Shown here: positions 36,200 to 48,660 of the stretch, piece after piece
How positions within the stretch are numbered: position 1 is the first letter of the stretch
Layout of the letters: the number at the start of each line of letters is the position of its first letter
NCBI RefSeq assembly: GCF_030445035.2
Contig: NC_080694.1
Coordinates: 70,695,147 to 70,759,146, forward strand
Origin: Dasypus novemcinctus
Taxonomy: Eukaryota > Chordata > Mammalia > Cingulata > Dasypodidae
Reading direction: 5' to 3'
Length of the DNA: 64,000 nt
Notes under the pieces: model-generated
Databases searched by the model: none
What the model was told of the DNA's origin: nothing
Seen by the model: the letters and a program-made list of their open reading frames with translations, nothing else
Made by a program: the position numbers and the translations under genes

Positions 36200-37610
36200 T
36201 AGTTCCATTTCCCAAAGATTAAACCTAACTGCTAGCTTTGCATATTTTATAGCATATTCCATCTATGTATGAACAAAAGTAAGTGAACCACATATGATAT
36301 TCTGCAACTTTGTTTGACTTGTTTGCCAGTATATTTTTGGCATTGTCCTTTGGCTACATGTAATTCCACTTTATTCACTTTTATGAGTTTTACCTCTGTA
36401 GCAGTTTTATATATTTATGAATTCCAAATACAGATATTGGATTATGTTTGTAAACTGATCTGTATCTGGGTGTGATTAAATGATGATTAGGGCTTTGATT
36501 GGGCCACATCAGTAGGGTGTTGAGTCCTCCACCAGTGGGTAGGGACTCACAGATAAAAAGACATAGCTTTTGATGTTGGAGTTTTGATGTTGTAGTTTGA
36601 TGCTGAATTCTTATCCTGGTGCCCAGAAAGTAAGCACACAGGAAAAGAGGTAAGCCCCAGGAAGAGAGGGAGAGCCTGGAGAGAATGAAGTCCTGGAAAG
36701 AAAGGAACCCTGACCCTGGAGAGAGGTAAGCAATGGGAAGAGGGGAGCCCTGAGCCTGGAGGGAAGCCTGGAGAGAAGCAAGACCTGGGAAGAAAGGAAC
36801 CCAGGATGTCTGAACCCTGGCATATGTCGGCAGCCATCCTGCTCCAACACATGAAAATACAGTTTGGTGAGAGAAGTAACTTATAATTTAAGGCCAGGTA
36901 TCTGTAAACATCTACTCCAAGAAAATACCCTTTATAAAAACCAGCTGATTTCTGGTATTTTGCATCAGTATGCCTTTGTCTGACTAATACAACTTCCATG
37001 TATTTAACCCTTTTTGTTGTTAAACATTTAGATCCTTTCCAGTTTTTCACATTACAAACAATATTGTGTAAATAATTTTGTACATACAATAAATTCTTGG
37101 AAATGTGATCATTGTGGGTTAAAACATTTGCACATTTTTTGACTGATGGTAAGAAATTGTTTTCCAAAATCTTTACACCAATTTGCACTCTTGTATTAGC
37201 TTATCAGGGAGTCTATCTCCTAATCTCATAAAGACTGGGTTTTACCCACTCTAAAAGTAAGATAGAAATATAGAGTCTCATTGCCTTAATTTACATATTT
37301 AATTATAGAAGTTGAAACAATTTCATATTTACATATCCATTTACATTTCTTTCATTGAAAATAGAGTCTTCATGTCCTATGTCCACATTTCCCAATGGTT
37401 TCTGTTTGATTACATCTAATTGATTTGGAAAAACCTCATTATTTAAGAAAATTAACACTTTGTCATTTACTTGCAATTTCTTTCTTATTTTTTTAACTAT
37501 CCTTAAGCATTAAACTCCGATGTATTTAACTGTGTCATATTATCCATGATAAAAATTTTAATAACCCATAATTTTTCTCTACTCAATTCTTAGCCTGATA
37601 ACAACTTGAA
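36200..37610 (-). mobile_element. Old LINE-1/HAL1-type ORF2 relic, antisense, split by an LTR
   Basis: Sequence on both sides of the LTR at 36397-36991 reads as reverse-strand LINE-1: 'tctgcaactttgtttgactt' and 'ggctacatgtaattccactt' before it, 'aaacatttagatcctttcca', 'cattacaaacaatattgtg' and 'ttgcactcttgtattagctt' after it. Very decayed. Confidence 0.6.
36397..36991 (+). mobile_element. Solo LTR, MaLR/ERVL-like, xenarthran type
   Basis: Begins TGTAGCAG, ends 'tgactaataca'. Flanking 'acctc' and 'acttc' fit a 5-bp target duplication with one mismatch. Internal 'ggttaagccccagg'-type repeated purine blocks (36640-36800) are part of the LTR. The 213-codon minus-strand ORF crossing the LTR and the LINE-1 relic is not a gene. 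Confidence 0.65.
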
Positions 37611-37611
37611 A

Positions 37612-38790
37612 ATAATTCCCTTCTCCTCAGAGTGAGACATGAGTCCTACGGATGAGCCTACCTGGCAATGAGAGATTACTACCAACCACCAACTAGCAAT
37701 GCAACTGGAAAAGACCTTGACCGAAGGGGGGACAGGGAAAAACAAATGAGTTTATATGGATAAGAGACTTCAAAGTGAGTCAGGAAAGCATTCCAGAAGT
37801 TACACTTATGAACATCTCAGCAGAATCTCTTTTTTTGCTGTAGTATATACTACCCCAAATACTGGGCTTCTTGAGAGCTCTATGACATCCAGACACTATA
37901 TTGAGGACAGACAGCTCAGTAGTTTGGTGCCTTGCCAGTGGACCCTACTTTGGAATTTATGCTCCCCAGAGTGGCAGAGTTGGGCTCAGTTGTGGTTTCC
38001 TTAGACATGGCTCTTCTGTCCTTCTATCTGAACTTATAATTAATACAGAGTTGTTAAGTGTACATCCAAGAGACTTACATCTTTGGGCTTTCCATGTGGC
38101 AACTGGGCCCTGAGCCTCAGCGGAGTTGCAACACCTACTCTCTAGTTCATTGGACTCACCCAGAACAACTAAGAAGGAGATGAGGATAGAGAACCACCAT
38201 ATGAAGGAAATGAGAGAGCCTACAACTGAAGCAAGAGAATCCCATCCTTTGGTCCTATGGGATCACAGCCCTCTCCCAATTAGAGGTGGAGTGGAAATCA
38301 CCATTGCAGAATCCTCAAGATAGGGGAATGAACTATGGACTAAAGTAGACTTACTGGTATTTAACTATAGACTTATTGTGATTCTAGCAATGGAAGAAAT
38401 TATATCATTGATGTGACGGTAGTGGCCCCTGGAGGTTCTGAGGGCAGGGAGAGGAAAAAAGAGGGATAATATGAGGCATTTGTGCATCTTGGGAATTGTC
38501 CTGAATGACATTGAATTGACAGATGCAGACAATTATAAATCTTGCCATAACCTACAGAATTGGGTGAAAGAGAGTGTAAACTACAATGTAAACTTTAATC
38601 CATGCTTAGTGGCAATGCTCCAAAATGTGTTCATCAATTACAATGAATGTACCTCACTAATGAAGGATGTTATTAATGTGGGAAAATGTGTGAGGTGTAG
38701 GGAGCAGAGTATGGGAATGCCCTGTATTTTTTATGTGACATTTGTATAATCTAAGTATCCTTTAAAAAATTATAAATTAAAAAAAAGAAA
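37612..38790 (+). mobile_element. 5'-truncated LINE-1 3' UTR
   Basis: Starts at 'gagtgagacatgagtcctac' and follows the 3'-UTR order seen at 27060-28222, ending 'gtataatctaagtatccttt' and an A-rich tail. Sense strand. ORFs here are chance. Confidence 0.8.
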
Positions 38791-39090
38791 AAGCAATTCT
38801 CTTCAAACTTTATATTTAAATGCTTAAGGAAAAAATATGTCATAGCCAGCTGTAAAATAAAAATGTAAACAGCTTTGAAAAAACAGTTTAAAAATATTAA
38901 TGCATAAACATTTATGATGTTTGATTAAGTTTGTTATTTTAGTGTCCTCATCATCATGTCACTGTGCTACATGGATCTTAAAGGCATCCACTTGATCCTC
39001 TCTGAACAAGAGATGGAAGTTTTCATCATTCCTTAAATCTGTGATGAACAGTCATAACTTTATTCACAAATAGAACTTTAGTGAATGTGA
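38790..39090. other. Spacer, nothing recognised
   Basis: Short AT-rich gap between the LINE-1 tail and the next LTR. No feature seen. Confidence 0.5.
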
Positions 39091-39415
39091 TAAAAGCAGG
39101 GGACTGAAAGGCGCCTGCACACTGGGACTTATTCTCTTGCTGCCCTTGAAGCCCTAAGACCATCATGTGAATGAACTCAAGCTGGACTTGGGTGAAAAGT
39201 GAATGAGAACTAAGCCTACAGCCTGCCAACTGCCAGACATGTGAGTAAGGCCAGTCTAGATCAACCAGCTGCCAGCCCATCTATCAGCTGACCACAAATG
39301 AGAAAGCCCAAAAGAGATCAGCTGAGCCAACCCAAATGAAAAGAACAACCCAGTCCACCCAGAGAATCATGAACTAAACAGGTTTTACTGAGCAATAGAT
39401 AACTGATATAAGATC
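39090..39415 (+). mobile_element. MaLR-like LTR fragment
   Basis: 'cttgctgcccttgaagccct' (39137), 'catgtgagtaaggccagtct' (39238) and 'gatcagctgagccaacccaa' follow a common mammalian MaLR-type LTR in sense orientation. Family uncertain. Confidence 0.45.
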
Positions 39416-40185
39416 CAAGAAAGGAGCAGAAAGGTTTGATTCCCTTTAATCATGACCTGATGTTATTCATTTTGTTTTATCCCCTAAAGTATTTTTCTCT
39501 GATCTCTCTCTCTCAACTCTGGATAATTATCAACTGATAATGCAGCCCAAGTGATTGTTGTCATTGAAAAGCTATTTTGTACCTATTTCCAGGATCTGTC
39601 TTGATTTCTAAAAATTAATTCCCTTTGTTTCTAATTAGGTCTTTAAAACTTTCAAAAGGATATTTTTATCTTTTAGCACGACACAAATTTCTTCACTTGG
39701 GACTTGCATCCTCCATTCCACCTATAAATTGAGCAGTTAGGTAATGGACAGTAGGAGGAGATTAAATGCTAATGTATTTTTTATAGGTCTTGTCATTTAT
39801 CTCATAGTTGATCTCACCTTTCTATTGTGATGACATTATTCCTTCATCTGTATGAAATCCCATTAAGTGAGAGAAGTTGCCTAGCTCTAGCATGCCAAAC
39901 ATCTAGAAGAATGTTCCATACAACTTTTCTTTGCCCCCACCCCAACTACACTCCCCACATTTGTTCATTGCTCTCTGCTTCATGAGGCTGTCCTATATGG
40001 ATGTGTTCTAGAGCTTACCATCCCCTCTGGAGTCCAGTTCACTTTGATAAATGGAGAGCCTTAGAAGTTGGAAAGGAGACTAGCCACACACAGAGAGGAG
40101 AGTGAGGTCAGTCAAATGGACACTAAGAAAAGGCTTGGAAAGACAGCATGGATTAAAGAGATGTAGTAAGCTGTTATTCAATTTT
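39415..40185. other. Spacer, nothing recognised
   Basis: No gene or clear repeat. One T/C-rich stretch (39495-39520) is the only simple sequence. Confidence 0.5.
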
Positions 40186-40310
40186 TTACATTTGTTGAGT
40201 TGCTTTCCTAAAAAAAAGTTATGTATAATCATCCCAATTTCTAAATGAGGAAACTAGGCTTGTAGAGACTCTCAAACTTGGTGCAACCCAATTAAGCATA
40301 ATGAACATAG
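40185..40310 (-). repeat. MIR SINE fragment, reverse
   Basis: 'tcatcccaatttctaaatga' and 'ggaaactaggcttgtagaga' match the reverse strand of a MIR element. Confidence 0.5.
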
Positions 40311-40490
40311 TCATGCACCAGCCAGATATCCCTTCAGGAAGGCCCCAGGTTCAGGGAGACAGGTAAGCAGACAGCTACCAGTCATTACTCCTTCTGGACC
40401 CGCCCAAGCTGCAGAGCACCACCCACCCAGGATATGTCCTTCCAGAGGTGGCTCACATCCAAGGACTAATCAGAGGAGGCTGTTACTGCC

Positions 40491-40957
40491 TGTGGTGAAT
40501 TGAAACTGCATGTACTCCAGAAAAACATGTTCCTAAGTACAGTCCATTCCGTGGGTGTGAACCCATTGTAAGTAGGACCTTTGGATGAGGTGACTTCTGT
40601 TAAGGTGGAGTCCAACACACTCAGAATGTGTATTAATCCTGTTACTGGAATCTTTTATAAAAGAATAAAACTTAGACAGAGAGAGAAACAGCTGCAGGAA
40701 ACAAGAAGTTGAAATCAGTGGAACCCAGAAGAGAAGCAAGAAACTTCCAGAAGCTAGCATGTGCCTTGCCATGTGATAGGAACTAAGAATGGCCAGCGAC
40801 CAGTCCAGCAGTCAAAATTCTTCAGTTAGACAGCACCCCCTTGATAATGCCTTGATTTGGACATTTTCCTGGCCCCAAGATCATGAGCAAATAAATCTCT
40901 ATTGCTTAAGCCTAATTATATCATGGTATTTGCTTGAGCAGCCCAGGAAACTAAAAC
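40491..40957 (+). mobile_element. Solo LTR, MaLR/MLT1-like, xenarthran type
   Basis: Begins TGTGGTGAATTG, contains 'gtgggtgtgaacccattgta' (40551), 'catgtgccttgccatgtgat' (40758) and 'ttgatttggacattttcctg', and ends 'ggaaactaaaac'. These features follow an MLT1-type LTR with a poly(A) signal-like 'gcaaataaatc' at 40888. Confidence 0.65.
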
Positions 40958-41140
40958 TGTACCCAATATCAGAGAAATTGGATAGGGCATTTTAGCTGCA
41001 GAGCTTCCCATGGGGTTAGGCCAAGGTTGTCAAGATTAGACACTCTGGTGCTTACATACCAGCTCAAGAGTTGTGTCTCTGTTGCTGTGTTATTGGAGGC
41101 ATTATGGAAATCCTTCTGGGTCCTTCAAAGACGTGCAAAT

Positions 41141-41228
41141 TTGGGAGCAGGTGTAGCTCAGTGGTTGAGCACCTGCTTCCCACATATGAGGCCCTAAGTT
41201 CAGTCCCCAGTACTTCCTAAAAAAAAAC
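41141..41228 (+). mobile_element. DAS-type SINE, tRNA-related head only
   Basis: 'gggagcaggtgtagctcagt' is a tRNA-like A-box region; 'aagttcagtccccagtactt' covers the B box; an A run follows. It is a truncated young-looking SINE. It is not a functional tRNA: only about 70 bases of tRNA resemblance, with no sound anticodon stem. Confidence 0.85.
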
Positions 41229-41740
41229 TAAAGATGTACAGATTCAACCAAGGATGGAACTATAGAAGATTGCTGTACAGTCCTCAAAAGTCACAAAATT
41301 CAAAGAAAAAATGTTACTTTGCCCCTTCTCCCAAATTCCAATCTGCCACCAGAGTTTCCCATTGGTAAAAACTTTGCAGAACCAGCCAGAAAGGGAGCTT
41401 GAAAATTTAGCAAAGTCTCAGCCCCCCAAAAGTCCATAAAATAGCTTAGAAGGGCAGGAGCACAGCTAAGAGTAAAGGTCCAAGGGACTGCACAGTTTAT
41501 ATCAAGTATTACTGAACTGAAAGTACGTAACAGAAGGTATGTTTCCCAAAACCTGAATTATGTGTTTCATAAAGAAATGGTAACTGATTTTCAGACCAAA
41601 TGAAATTTCAGCATTATGAAGTTGTAGAATTATGAAGAAAAGAAAAGCAGCTGTTAATAATATCATCATCTTTACCATCCACCCTCAAAACTGGAATATC
41701 CTTGGAAAGAAACTCTATAGGAACATCCTTGGAAACAAAA
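41229..41740. other. Spacer, nothing recognised
   Basis: No gene seen. 'aaactctataggaa' appears twice (41690-41755) as an imperfect short repeat. Confidence 0.5.
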
Positions 41741-41749
41741 CTCTATAGG

Positions 41750-43655
41750 AAAATTACATTCACCCTAAATTTCTATGTGTAGTCAAATTATCAATTAAGC
41801 AACAGAAGAAAACAAAGACATTTTAAAACATGTAAGGAAATTTTATAGCCTACCGAACAAATCTTTTGGAAGATGTTCTTTTGTAAGTCATTGATGCAAG
41901 AGAAAAAGTATTAGAGGTAAGGCAAGCAAAGAGAATACTTAAAAGATGATAATTTAACATTCCAGGATGAGTGACAGATGGAGCAGAAGGAAGAATTTCC
42001 CAATGAGATTTTTAAAGTAAAAAATAAAATTGATATATTAATTATTTGAATACTGATAAAATATTTAGATGTCATAGAGAAGGATTGCATATGAATTTTA
42101 AAAAAGTTCATAGGAAAGGAAGCAAGCAAAAATATTAATATATTGACCCTGAAGTTGGGAAAGTCATAAAGAAAAGGAAATGTAGTAATAGTACACTATA
42201 CAGTTCAGCTCTGAATAATATTTCTACTGTAATAATAATGTAAATGCTGAATAGCAATCAAACAAAACTTATATAATTATATTTGCAGGATGAGAGTTAG
42301 GAATTTTGTAGGCTACTCTTTGGAACTCAAAAAAAAAAAATCCACAATAGTTGCAAAGCAAGTTAAATAATAATATTATAACAATATCAACCTGGGTTCC
42401 AGAAATATAAATCTGGTTTAATATTAGAATATCAGTCTATATAATTTTCCACTTTGACATGGTAAAGGAAAAAAGACTATTTCAACCAATGTATAATGTG
42501 CATTGATAAAGTGCCACAATCATTCATAATTTTTAAACGAAGGGTAATTATTGCAGATTAGGAACTGGAAGGAACTTCTTCAACCTGATGAAGAAAATAT
42601 CAGAAAAAATCTACATAAATAAACTTGGTAAGAAAATAATGAAAGGGTTCTTTCTGGTATTAGAAACAGGACAAGAATGTCTGTTAACATAACTTCTGTT
42701 CAGCTAGTAAAGAAACTCCTAGAGGGTGCAATAAGAAATAGGAATGATTCTAAGGAAGAGAATGTATAGAAGATATATGAAATGCACATGGAGAATTTAT
42801 ACAAATCAATTAAAAATATAATCTATATAAAATATGCAAAGGCCTTGAATAGACAGTCCACAAAAGAAAACATTAATTTGCTGATAAACATATGAAATGA
42901 AGCTCAACATAATTAATTATCAGAGAAATGTGGATTGTAAACCAAGATATGAGATATTACCCCCACTCATCAGGATGACTAAAATTTTAAAAGACTGAAA
43001 ATAAAATCCACAGGGACTGGAAATTTTTTTTCATGGAAATGTAAAATAATTCTATCAATTTGGGGCAATGTTTGGTAATACTACAGTTAAATATATACCA
43101 TTCCTGCTATATACTCAATAAAATTAAGTGCTCTATTCACCACAAAATATAAGTAAGCTCATAGCAGCTTATATTGTAATAACAAAAAGCTGGAAACAAC
43201 TCAAATGTCCTTTAGAAGGAGAATCGGCAAATACTTTGTAGTAAAGTTTATATAATGAAATTCTACACCTCAGTGAAAAATATACTGTTGACAACAACAT
43301 TGATGAATCTCAGAGTGTTGAGAGAAAGAAATCATTTTCCCATGACCACATACTATTGTGATTTCATTTATAGGAAGTTCAGAAGTGGGAGAGATAATCT
43401 GAGGTGGCACACATCAGGACAGGTGTAGTCCCTGGAGGTGGTGATAGAAGTGGAGCTATTGTTGGTAGTGGGCATTGACTGTTAGGGCCATGAGACCATG
43501 AGATAGCTTTCCAGGAAGCTGGAGAAGTTCATATCTTGATTTGAGTGGTGGCTATTTGTGTATATATTTATGTAAAAATTCATCACATTGTATTTTAGAG
43601 ATGTGTACGCTTTACAGTATGTAACTTACATCTAAATAAAAATGTTAAACCACAT
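41750..43655 (+). mobile_element. Old LINE-1 ORF2 and 3' end, decayed
   Basis: Reverse-transcriptase region text is visible at 42370-42740 ('aacttcttcaacctgatgaa' at 42572 and 'gtgcaataagaaatag' at 42727), followed by C-terminal ORF2 text at 42840-43330 ('atgactaaaattttaaaag', 'agctggaaacaactcaaatg') and a 3' UTR ending in 'aaataaaaatgttaaa' at 43634. Sense strand, many breaks. Confidence 0.7.
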
Positions 43656-44757
43656 TTATCATATATCCTGTCTTAGCTCATACTCTACCTAATGGACAAC
43701 AATATCTTAGGTCTTCAGAGATTGGTCAATTTCAAAGTCGGTGTACAGAATAACCCTAATATTTTGGGTATTTCCTTTATCCAATGCAGATCACTCAGTC
43801 AGTTGAATAAATGGCCTCAGGTTCTTTTGGAGAGGGTAAGAAGATGCCTTAGAATATAAATTTTTGACTACATATCAGTGTCCCCTCACTGGGACCAGCT
43901 CTTTCCTTCACTCACAGGACTCTATATCCATTAACTGGTTCAATCTTGAATTTGGTTAGAGGACCTGGCTCTCTCCTTTGGTGGCTCAAGGTAGATATGG
44001 AAAGCAGATTTGGGGTGTGTGTTTTTTTCCCCACTAAGATAACTTTCCTCATACTTTAGTTGACTTTCCAGCATTTTTCATCCTAAAGAAACCAAAATCA
44101 ATTAACCATTATCCAAGGGCTCTGGGTCAAACCTTTCTGGTTATTGCTATGTCCTTACAACCCCTAAAAGATAATATACATCCTTCTTCTCTAGCAGTTT
44201 TGGCTCAGCATTTAATCTCCGACTCTCTGGGATCCTATTGTTCTTGTTGAATTTAAGGAGCTCATTGTGATGGCAAAATCGTCCTGGTGCCATCCCTGCG
44301 TGCAGAGCCCAGCAACACAGCACTTGCTGATGCCGAGAGCTCCCTCCTGCCAGTGTATTTCTCAAAGTCTCGGTGAAGGGACTGTCCTTTGGTGAACAGG
44401 CCACACATAAAATCCATCTCTGTATTCATTCTACAATGCTCTGGCATTTCTACTTCACTTAATGCAGGGCACTGCTGAGACCAGCTTAGTCAACCAAACA
44501 AGCAAACAGACAGAATCAGCCCAACTTCCTGAGCAAACAGGTTGGACAGAGTCTGGTCAGCGCCGCCTTACTGATGTTAATCCAGACTTCCATTCCCACC
44601 CGCGTGGTTGAGCTCCATCGCTACCCAGTCCCAGGCTCAGTCCTCAGACCTCGCCTTGCATAAACTGACAAAACTCCTGATTCTCCATAGTGTGGTACGT
44701 CTTCTGGATCAGACCGGGTCCTCAGGCCACTAGGATATGCCCTGCCTTAAAGCAACG
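43656..44757. other. Unassigned region before the minisatellite
   Basis: No repeat that I can name. From about 44280 to 44760 it is richer in G+C and CpG than its surroundings. An 85-codon minus-strand ORF (44404-44147) has no family motif I recognise and is short, so I do not call it a gene. Confidence 0.4.
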
Positions 44758-45668
44758 AGAGGGGGTGGGAGCAGGCTTTAGGGAGGATCCGCACTCCCAC
44801 AGGTGAGGTAGAGGGGGTGGGTGCAGGCTTTAGGGAGGACCCGCATTCCCACAGGTGAGGTGGAGAGGGGTGGGTGCGGGCTTTAGGGAGGACCCGCATT
44901 CCCACAGGTGAGGTGGAGAGGGGTGGGTGCGGGCTTTAGGGAGGACCCGCATTCCCACAGGGGAGGTGGAGAGGGGGTGGGTGCAGGCTTTAGGGAGGAC
45001 CCGCATTCCCACAGGTGAGGTGGAGAGGGGGTGGGTGCGGGCTTTAGGGAGGACCTACACTCCCACAGGTGAGGTGGAGAGGGGGTGGGTGCAGGCTTTA
45101 GGGAGGACCCGCATTCCCACAGGTGAGGTGGAGAGGGGTGGGTGCAGGCTTTAGGGAGGACCTGCATTCCCACAGGTGAGGTGGAGAGGGGGTGGGTGCA
45201 GGCTTTAGGGAGGATCCGCACTCCCACAGGTGAGGTGGAGAGGGGGTGGGAGCAGGCTTTAGGGAGGACTCGCATTCCCACAGGTGAGGTGGAGAGGGGG
45301 TGGGTGCAGGCTTTAGGGAGGACCCGCACTCCCACAGATGAGGTAGAGAAGGGGTGGGTGCAGGCTTTAGGGAGGACCCGCACTCCCACAGGTGAGGTGG
45401 AGAGGGGGTGGGTGCAGGCTTAGGGAGGACCCGCATTCCCACAGGTGAGGTAGAGAGGGGGCGGGTGCTGGTTTTAGGGAGGATCCGCACTCCCACAGGT
45501 GAGGTAGAGGGGGTGGGTGCAGGCTTTAGGGAGGACCTGCATTCCCACAGGTGAGGTGGAGAGGGGGTGGGTGCGGGCTTTAGGGAGGATCCGCACTCCC
45601 ACAGGTGAGGTAGAGAGAGGATGGGTGCGGGCTTTAGGGAGGACCCGCACTCCCACAGGTGAGGTAAA
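44758..45668 (+). repeat. Minisatellite, 54-bp unit, 17 copies
   Basis: The anchor 'gctttagggaggayccgcay' followed by 'tcccacaggtgaggtrgaga' recurs 17 times at spacings of 49-54 bp, mostly 54. Copies differ mainly at a few positions (bag/cat, t/c, and the length of the G run), and several lack one or two bases. As 54 is a multiple of three, long repetitive ORFs occur on both strands (up to 168 codons) but are broken where units are 53 or 52 bp long. Each unit has G runs on the plus strand. Confidence 0.95.
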
Positions 45669-46635
45669 GGCTGCTTTTAAATTCAAGGACCCTAAACTCC
45701 TCTAAAGGAGGGCTGGGGTTGCCTCAGCTGGCAAGTGAGTCCTGGGTATACCAGTTTGGCTCTTCCAAGAAGCAGATATCACAAGAGAATTAGAGGTGCA
45801 AGAGATGTCGGAGCAAATGCCTGGGAAGGACAAAGGGGGCTGCAGTGCATGCCTGAGACCTTAGGAGCCTTGCTGAAGCGAGGATGGAAAAAGCAAGAGA
45901 GACTAAATTGTGATCTGTTCATAAATAGATGGCTATAGATTTGCTTAAATGAATTATGTAGGAATAGAAAGGGCTTTGACTTGACCGGTAAAGTTTTCTT
46001 TCTTAAGGAGACTTAAGGAAATATGGCAAAGTATTAGAATGTGTTAAATCAGTGAGTACACTTTGTATTTTTTGAACACTTGAACTTTTATAATAAAATT
46101 TTTAAATGATAAGTGAGAAAAGCAAGATTTTCAAAGTACAAATAATTTGATCTTGCTTTTACTATCACTAATCAAGTAAACAAATTTGTTACATAGAGCA
46201 GTGATTGTATGTGCTTAGCAAAACTTGTGGAACAATACATATCAAGCCAATAAGATGGTTTATCTGAGTAAGAGCATGGAAAGAAGACAATAATGGAAAA
46301 GCTAAGCAAAAAACTAAAGGTAGAAATAGGGAACTCAACTTAAAATGGTATGTATATTCTGAGCTGTTGATGTAAAATTACATGTGTACATACCTATAGA
46401 AATAAATAATGTTCCGAAATGTTATTAATTTTTTATATATGAATGATGGTACTTCAGGGAAATTTTAGCATCTTCTGTGAACTTATCTGAATTATTTGTT
46501 GTTTTGCAATAAAAATGTATGATTTATATAATCATTTAAATTAAAAAGCCATTTTTATTTGGAAAAAGAAATAAAGGGTAAAATATCTTACTGGTTTCAT
46601 AGATAGCATAGGTGCATATTTATAAAAAGCCAGTC
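45669..46635. other. Spacer after the minisatellite, nothing recognised
   Basis: A 67-codon ORF at 45735-45938 has no recognisable motif. The rest is AT-rich. No gene seen. Confidence 0.5.
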
Positions 46636-46800
46636 AAGTGAAATGAATGTGTCACACTGATAAAAGAGGTAGTTGATTTGGGAGGAATGGGTGGGGTAGG
46701 GAGTGGGGTATATGGGAACCTCTTAAATTTTTTAATGTAATGTTTTGTGTGATCTATGTATCTTTAAAAAAAGACAATGAAATAAATAAACTTTAAAAAA
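46636..46800 (+). mobile_element. LINE-1 3' terminus, very short
   Basis: 'aaagaggtagttgatttggg' and 'ggggtatatgggaacctctt' match the last ~160 bases of the same LINE-1 3' UTR as at 55600-56130, ending in an A-rich tail. Confidence 0.7.
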
Positions 46801-47690
46801 AATTCAATACTAACCATTCACAAAGAATGATTTCAGAAATCAGATCATTAAGATAAAATTGCTGCCAAAATGTGAACATAATTATGGGTATCCCATTCTG
46901 CCTGGAGCACACTTTAAAGGTTATTTAATGATCACTCTCATCAAATATCAATTTCTGCCATCACATTTAATGAGTTAGTGTTCTTACATATTATGTATAT
47001 ACCTTTCTAGATAACAGTTATTCAAGGTGATATTTAATATACTTATCAGGTATTGTTCTAACTGTTTCACAGTCAATGAACATTGATTAACCCCCACTGT
47101 ATGCTGAGGAAGAGCCATGGAAGGCAAAACAAACACATCAAGGAAATTTAGTGCAGACTTACCACAGAACTGATGGATACTGACCAATTATTATTTGGAA
47201 TTATAGGGAGATGGTGCCCCTAAAGGCATACTGGAATGAATCAAGGCCAGCAAGGAACACTATTCTTCAAGAGGAACCTATTTTGTGGGATGTTATATAA
47301 AAAGAGATTATATCAGATAGAAAAAGCTCTAAAGACTATTTCTAAAAAATGAGAATATCCCATCTTAGCAAATTTTTAAATAGCCTTGCCTTTGCCTCTG
47401 GGTTGGTTGGCAAGTAATACTATACAATGGGTCTGCAGATTAACTTTTTTTTGGACCAGTGTGGTCAGTTCCCCAGCTGTAAAATAATTTGCCTATTTGC
47501 CTTCTTTCACATTGTGAAGAAAGATGTAGTCAAGGATATTAATAGTATCCAAATTATCTGCTTGCCTTAGTGAAAGCCTTGAAAATGGATACAGGAAGAT
47601 CCCCCAAATCCCTAAGATTCCACACAGAATGACTGAGCACTTCAGGATATTCTTCACTGAGGATTTTAAACATCTTCCTGTGAATCTTCA
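46801..47690. other. Spacer, nothing recognised
   Basis: No gene or named repeat was seen in this interval. Confidence 0.45.
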
Positions 47691-47985
47691 CTCAAAAATT
47701 AGACTTTTTAGCGATGCCTACCCTGGCCAAGGACAGCCCATCAACCATACTCTCCCACCTTCTTGAGCAGCCCATCTATTCCCCTGCTTTATTTTCCTTA
47801 CCATTCACCACAATCAGACACTCCATGTATTCTGTTTATTTCTTTTTTAATGCCTGTCATCCCCAAATAGAAGTTAATGCCACAAGGGCAGGGATTTTTC
47901 TATTTTTTTATTTTGTTCTTCGCTATGTCTCTTTTGTCAGCCATATTACAGGTGCTCAGTATATATTGAATGAATTCATTTGGTT
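47690..47985 (+). repeat. L2 LINE 3' end
   Basis: 'cacaagggcagggatttttc' (47881) and 'caggtgctcagtatatattg' (47948) followed by 'aatgaatt' match the 3' end of L2 in sense orientation. The 91-codon ORF here is chance. Confidence 0.65.
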
Positions 47986-48209
47986 ATAGAGGTAAACAAA
48001 GGAGATAAAATATATATCACCCTGGGCCATATTTTTAATGGTGGGAAGATACAAAATAAAATTTAGAGTGATTAGAGCTACAATTAAATGAGGAAATGTG
48101 ATCGTGTCTAGAGTGAAATGGTGTGTCAGTTTAGAAATCATTGAGTAGACAATATCTGCAGACTAGAGTGTCAAGGAGGAGTGAAACACATAAGAACTTG
48201 AAGACAAAA

Positions 48210-48660
48210 CATTCCAGGTAAATGAAAGTAGTGCACAGACCCTTTAGTGACAACAAGCTCAGCATGTTCGAAGTACAAACAGAATGCCTGCTTGCCTGGA
48301 GTGACAGAGGGATGAGGAGAATGGCAGAAGGTGAGGCGGGTCAGGGCACCCCAGACGTCAGGGTAAGAGCCTGCATTTTACTCTAGGTGCATGGGAAATT
48401 TTGAAAGCTTTCAAACAAGTAAATGAAAATATTGTGTGTTAGTGTGTATGTTGAGAATTCTTTTGGCCTCCATGTGCAGGATGGTTTGAAAGGGGAGCAA
48501 GTTAGAGCAGAGAAACAAGCTAGGAGGGCTCTGGCTAATCCAGGAGAAGGGTGGTGGCTCAGTCTGTTAGAAAGAGTGGAAGTGGAGCCTGGACTGCTTC
48601 ATATGTTCAAGGTAGTCATCAAGATGACTCCCAGGTAGCTGGCCAGTGATCAGTAGATAC
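48210..48660 (+). repeat. Ancient mammalian interspersed repeat, third copy
   Basis: 'caacaagctcagcatgttcg' (48251), 'gagcctgcattttactctag', and 'catcaagatgactcccaggt' (48617) belong to the same abundant repeat as 1430-1920 and 10720-11150. The family name is left open. Confidence 0.5.

Noticed and set aside
36547-37188. 213-codon minus-strand ORF
   Set aside because: It crosses the border between a solo LTR and an unrelated antisense LINE-1 relic, so the frame is accidental.
41141-41228. A tRNA gene
   Set aside because: A- and B-box-like sequence belongs to a tRNA-derived SINE; no complete cloverleaf is possible.
44758-45668. CRISPR-like array
   Set aside because: The whole unit repeats; there are no unique spacers, and the genome is mammalian.
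44830-45705. Repetitive ORFs of up to 168 codons on both strands
   Set aside because: They exist only because the minisatellite unit is 54 bp. They break at units with a different length and have no start context or homology.
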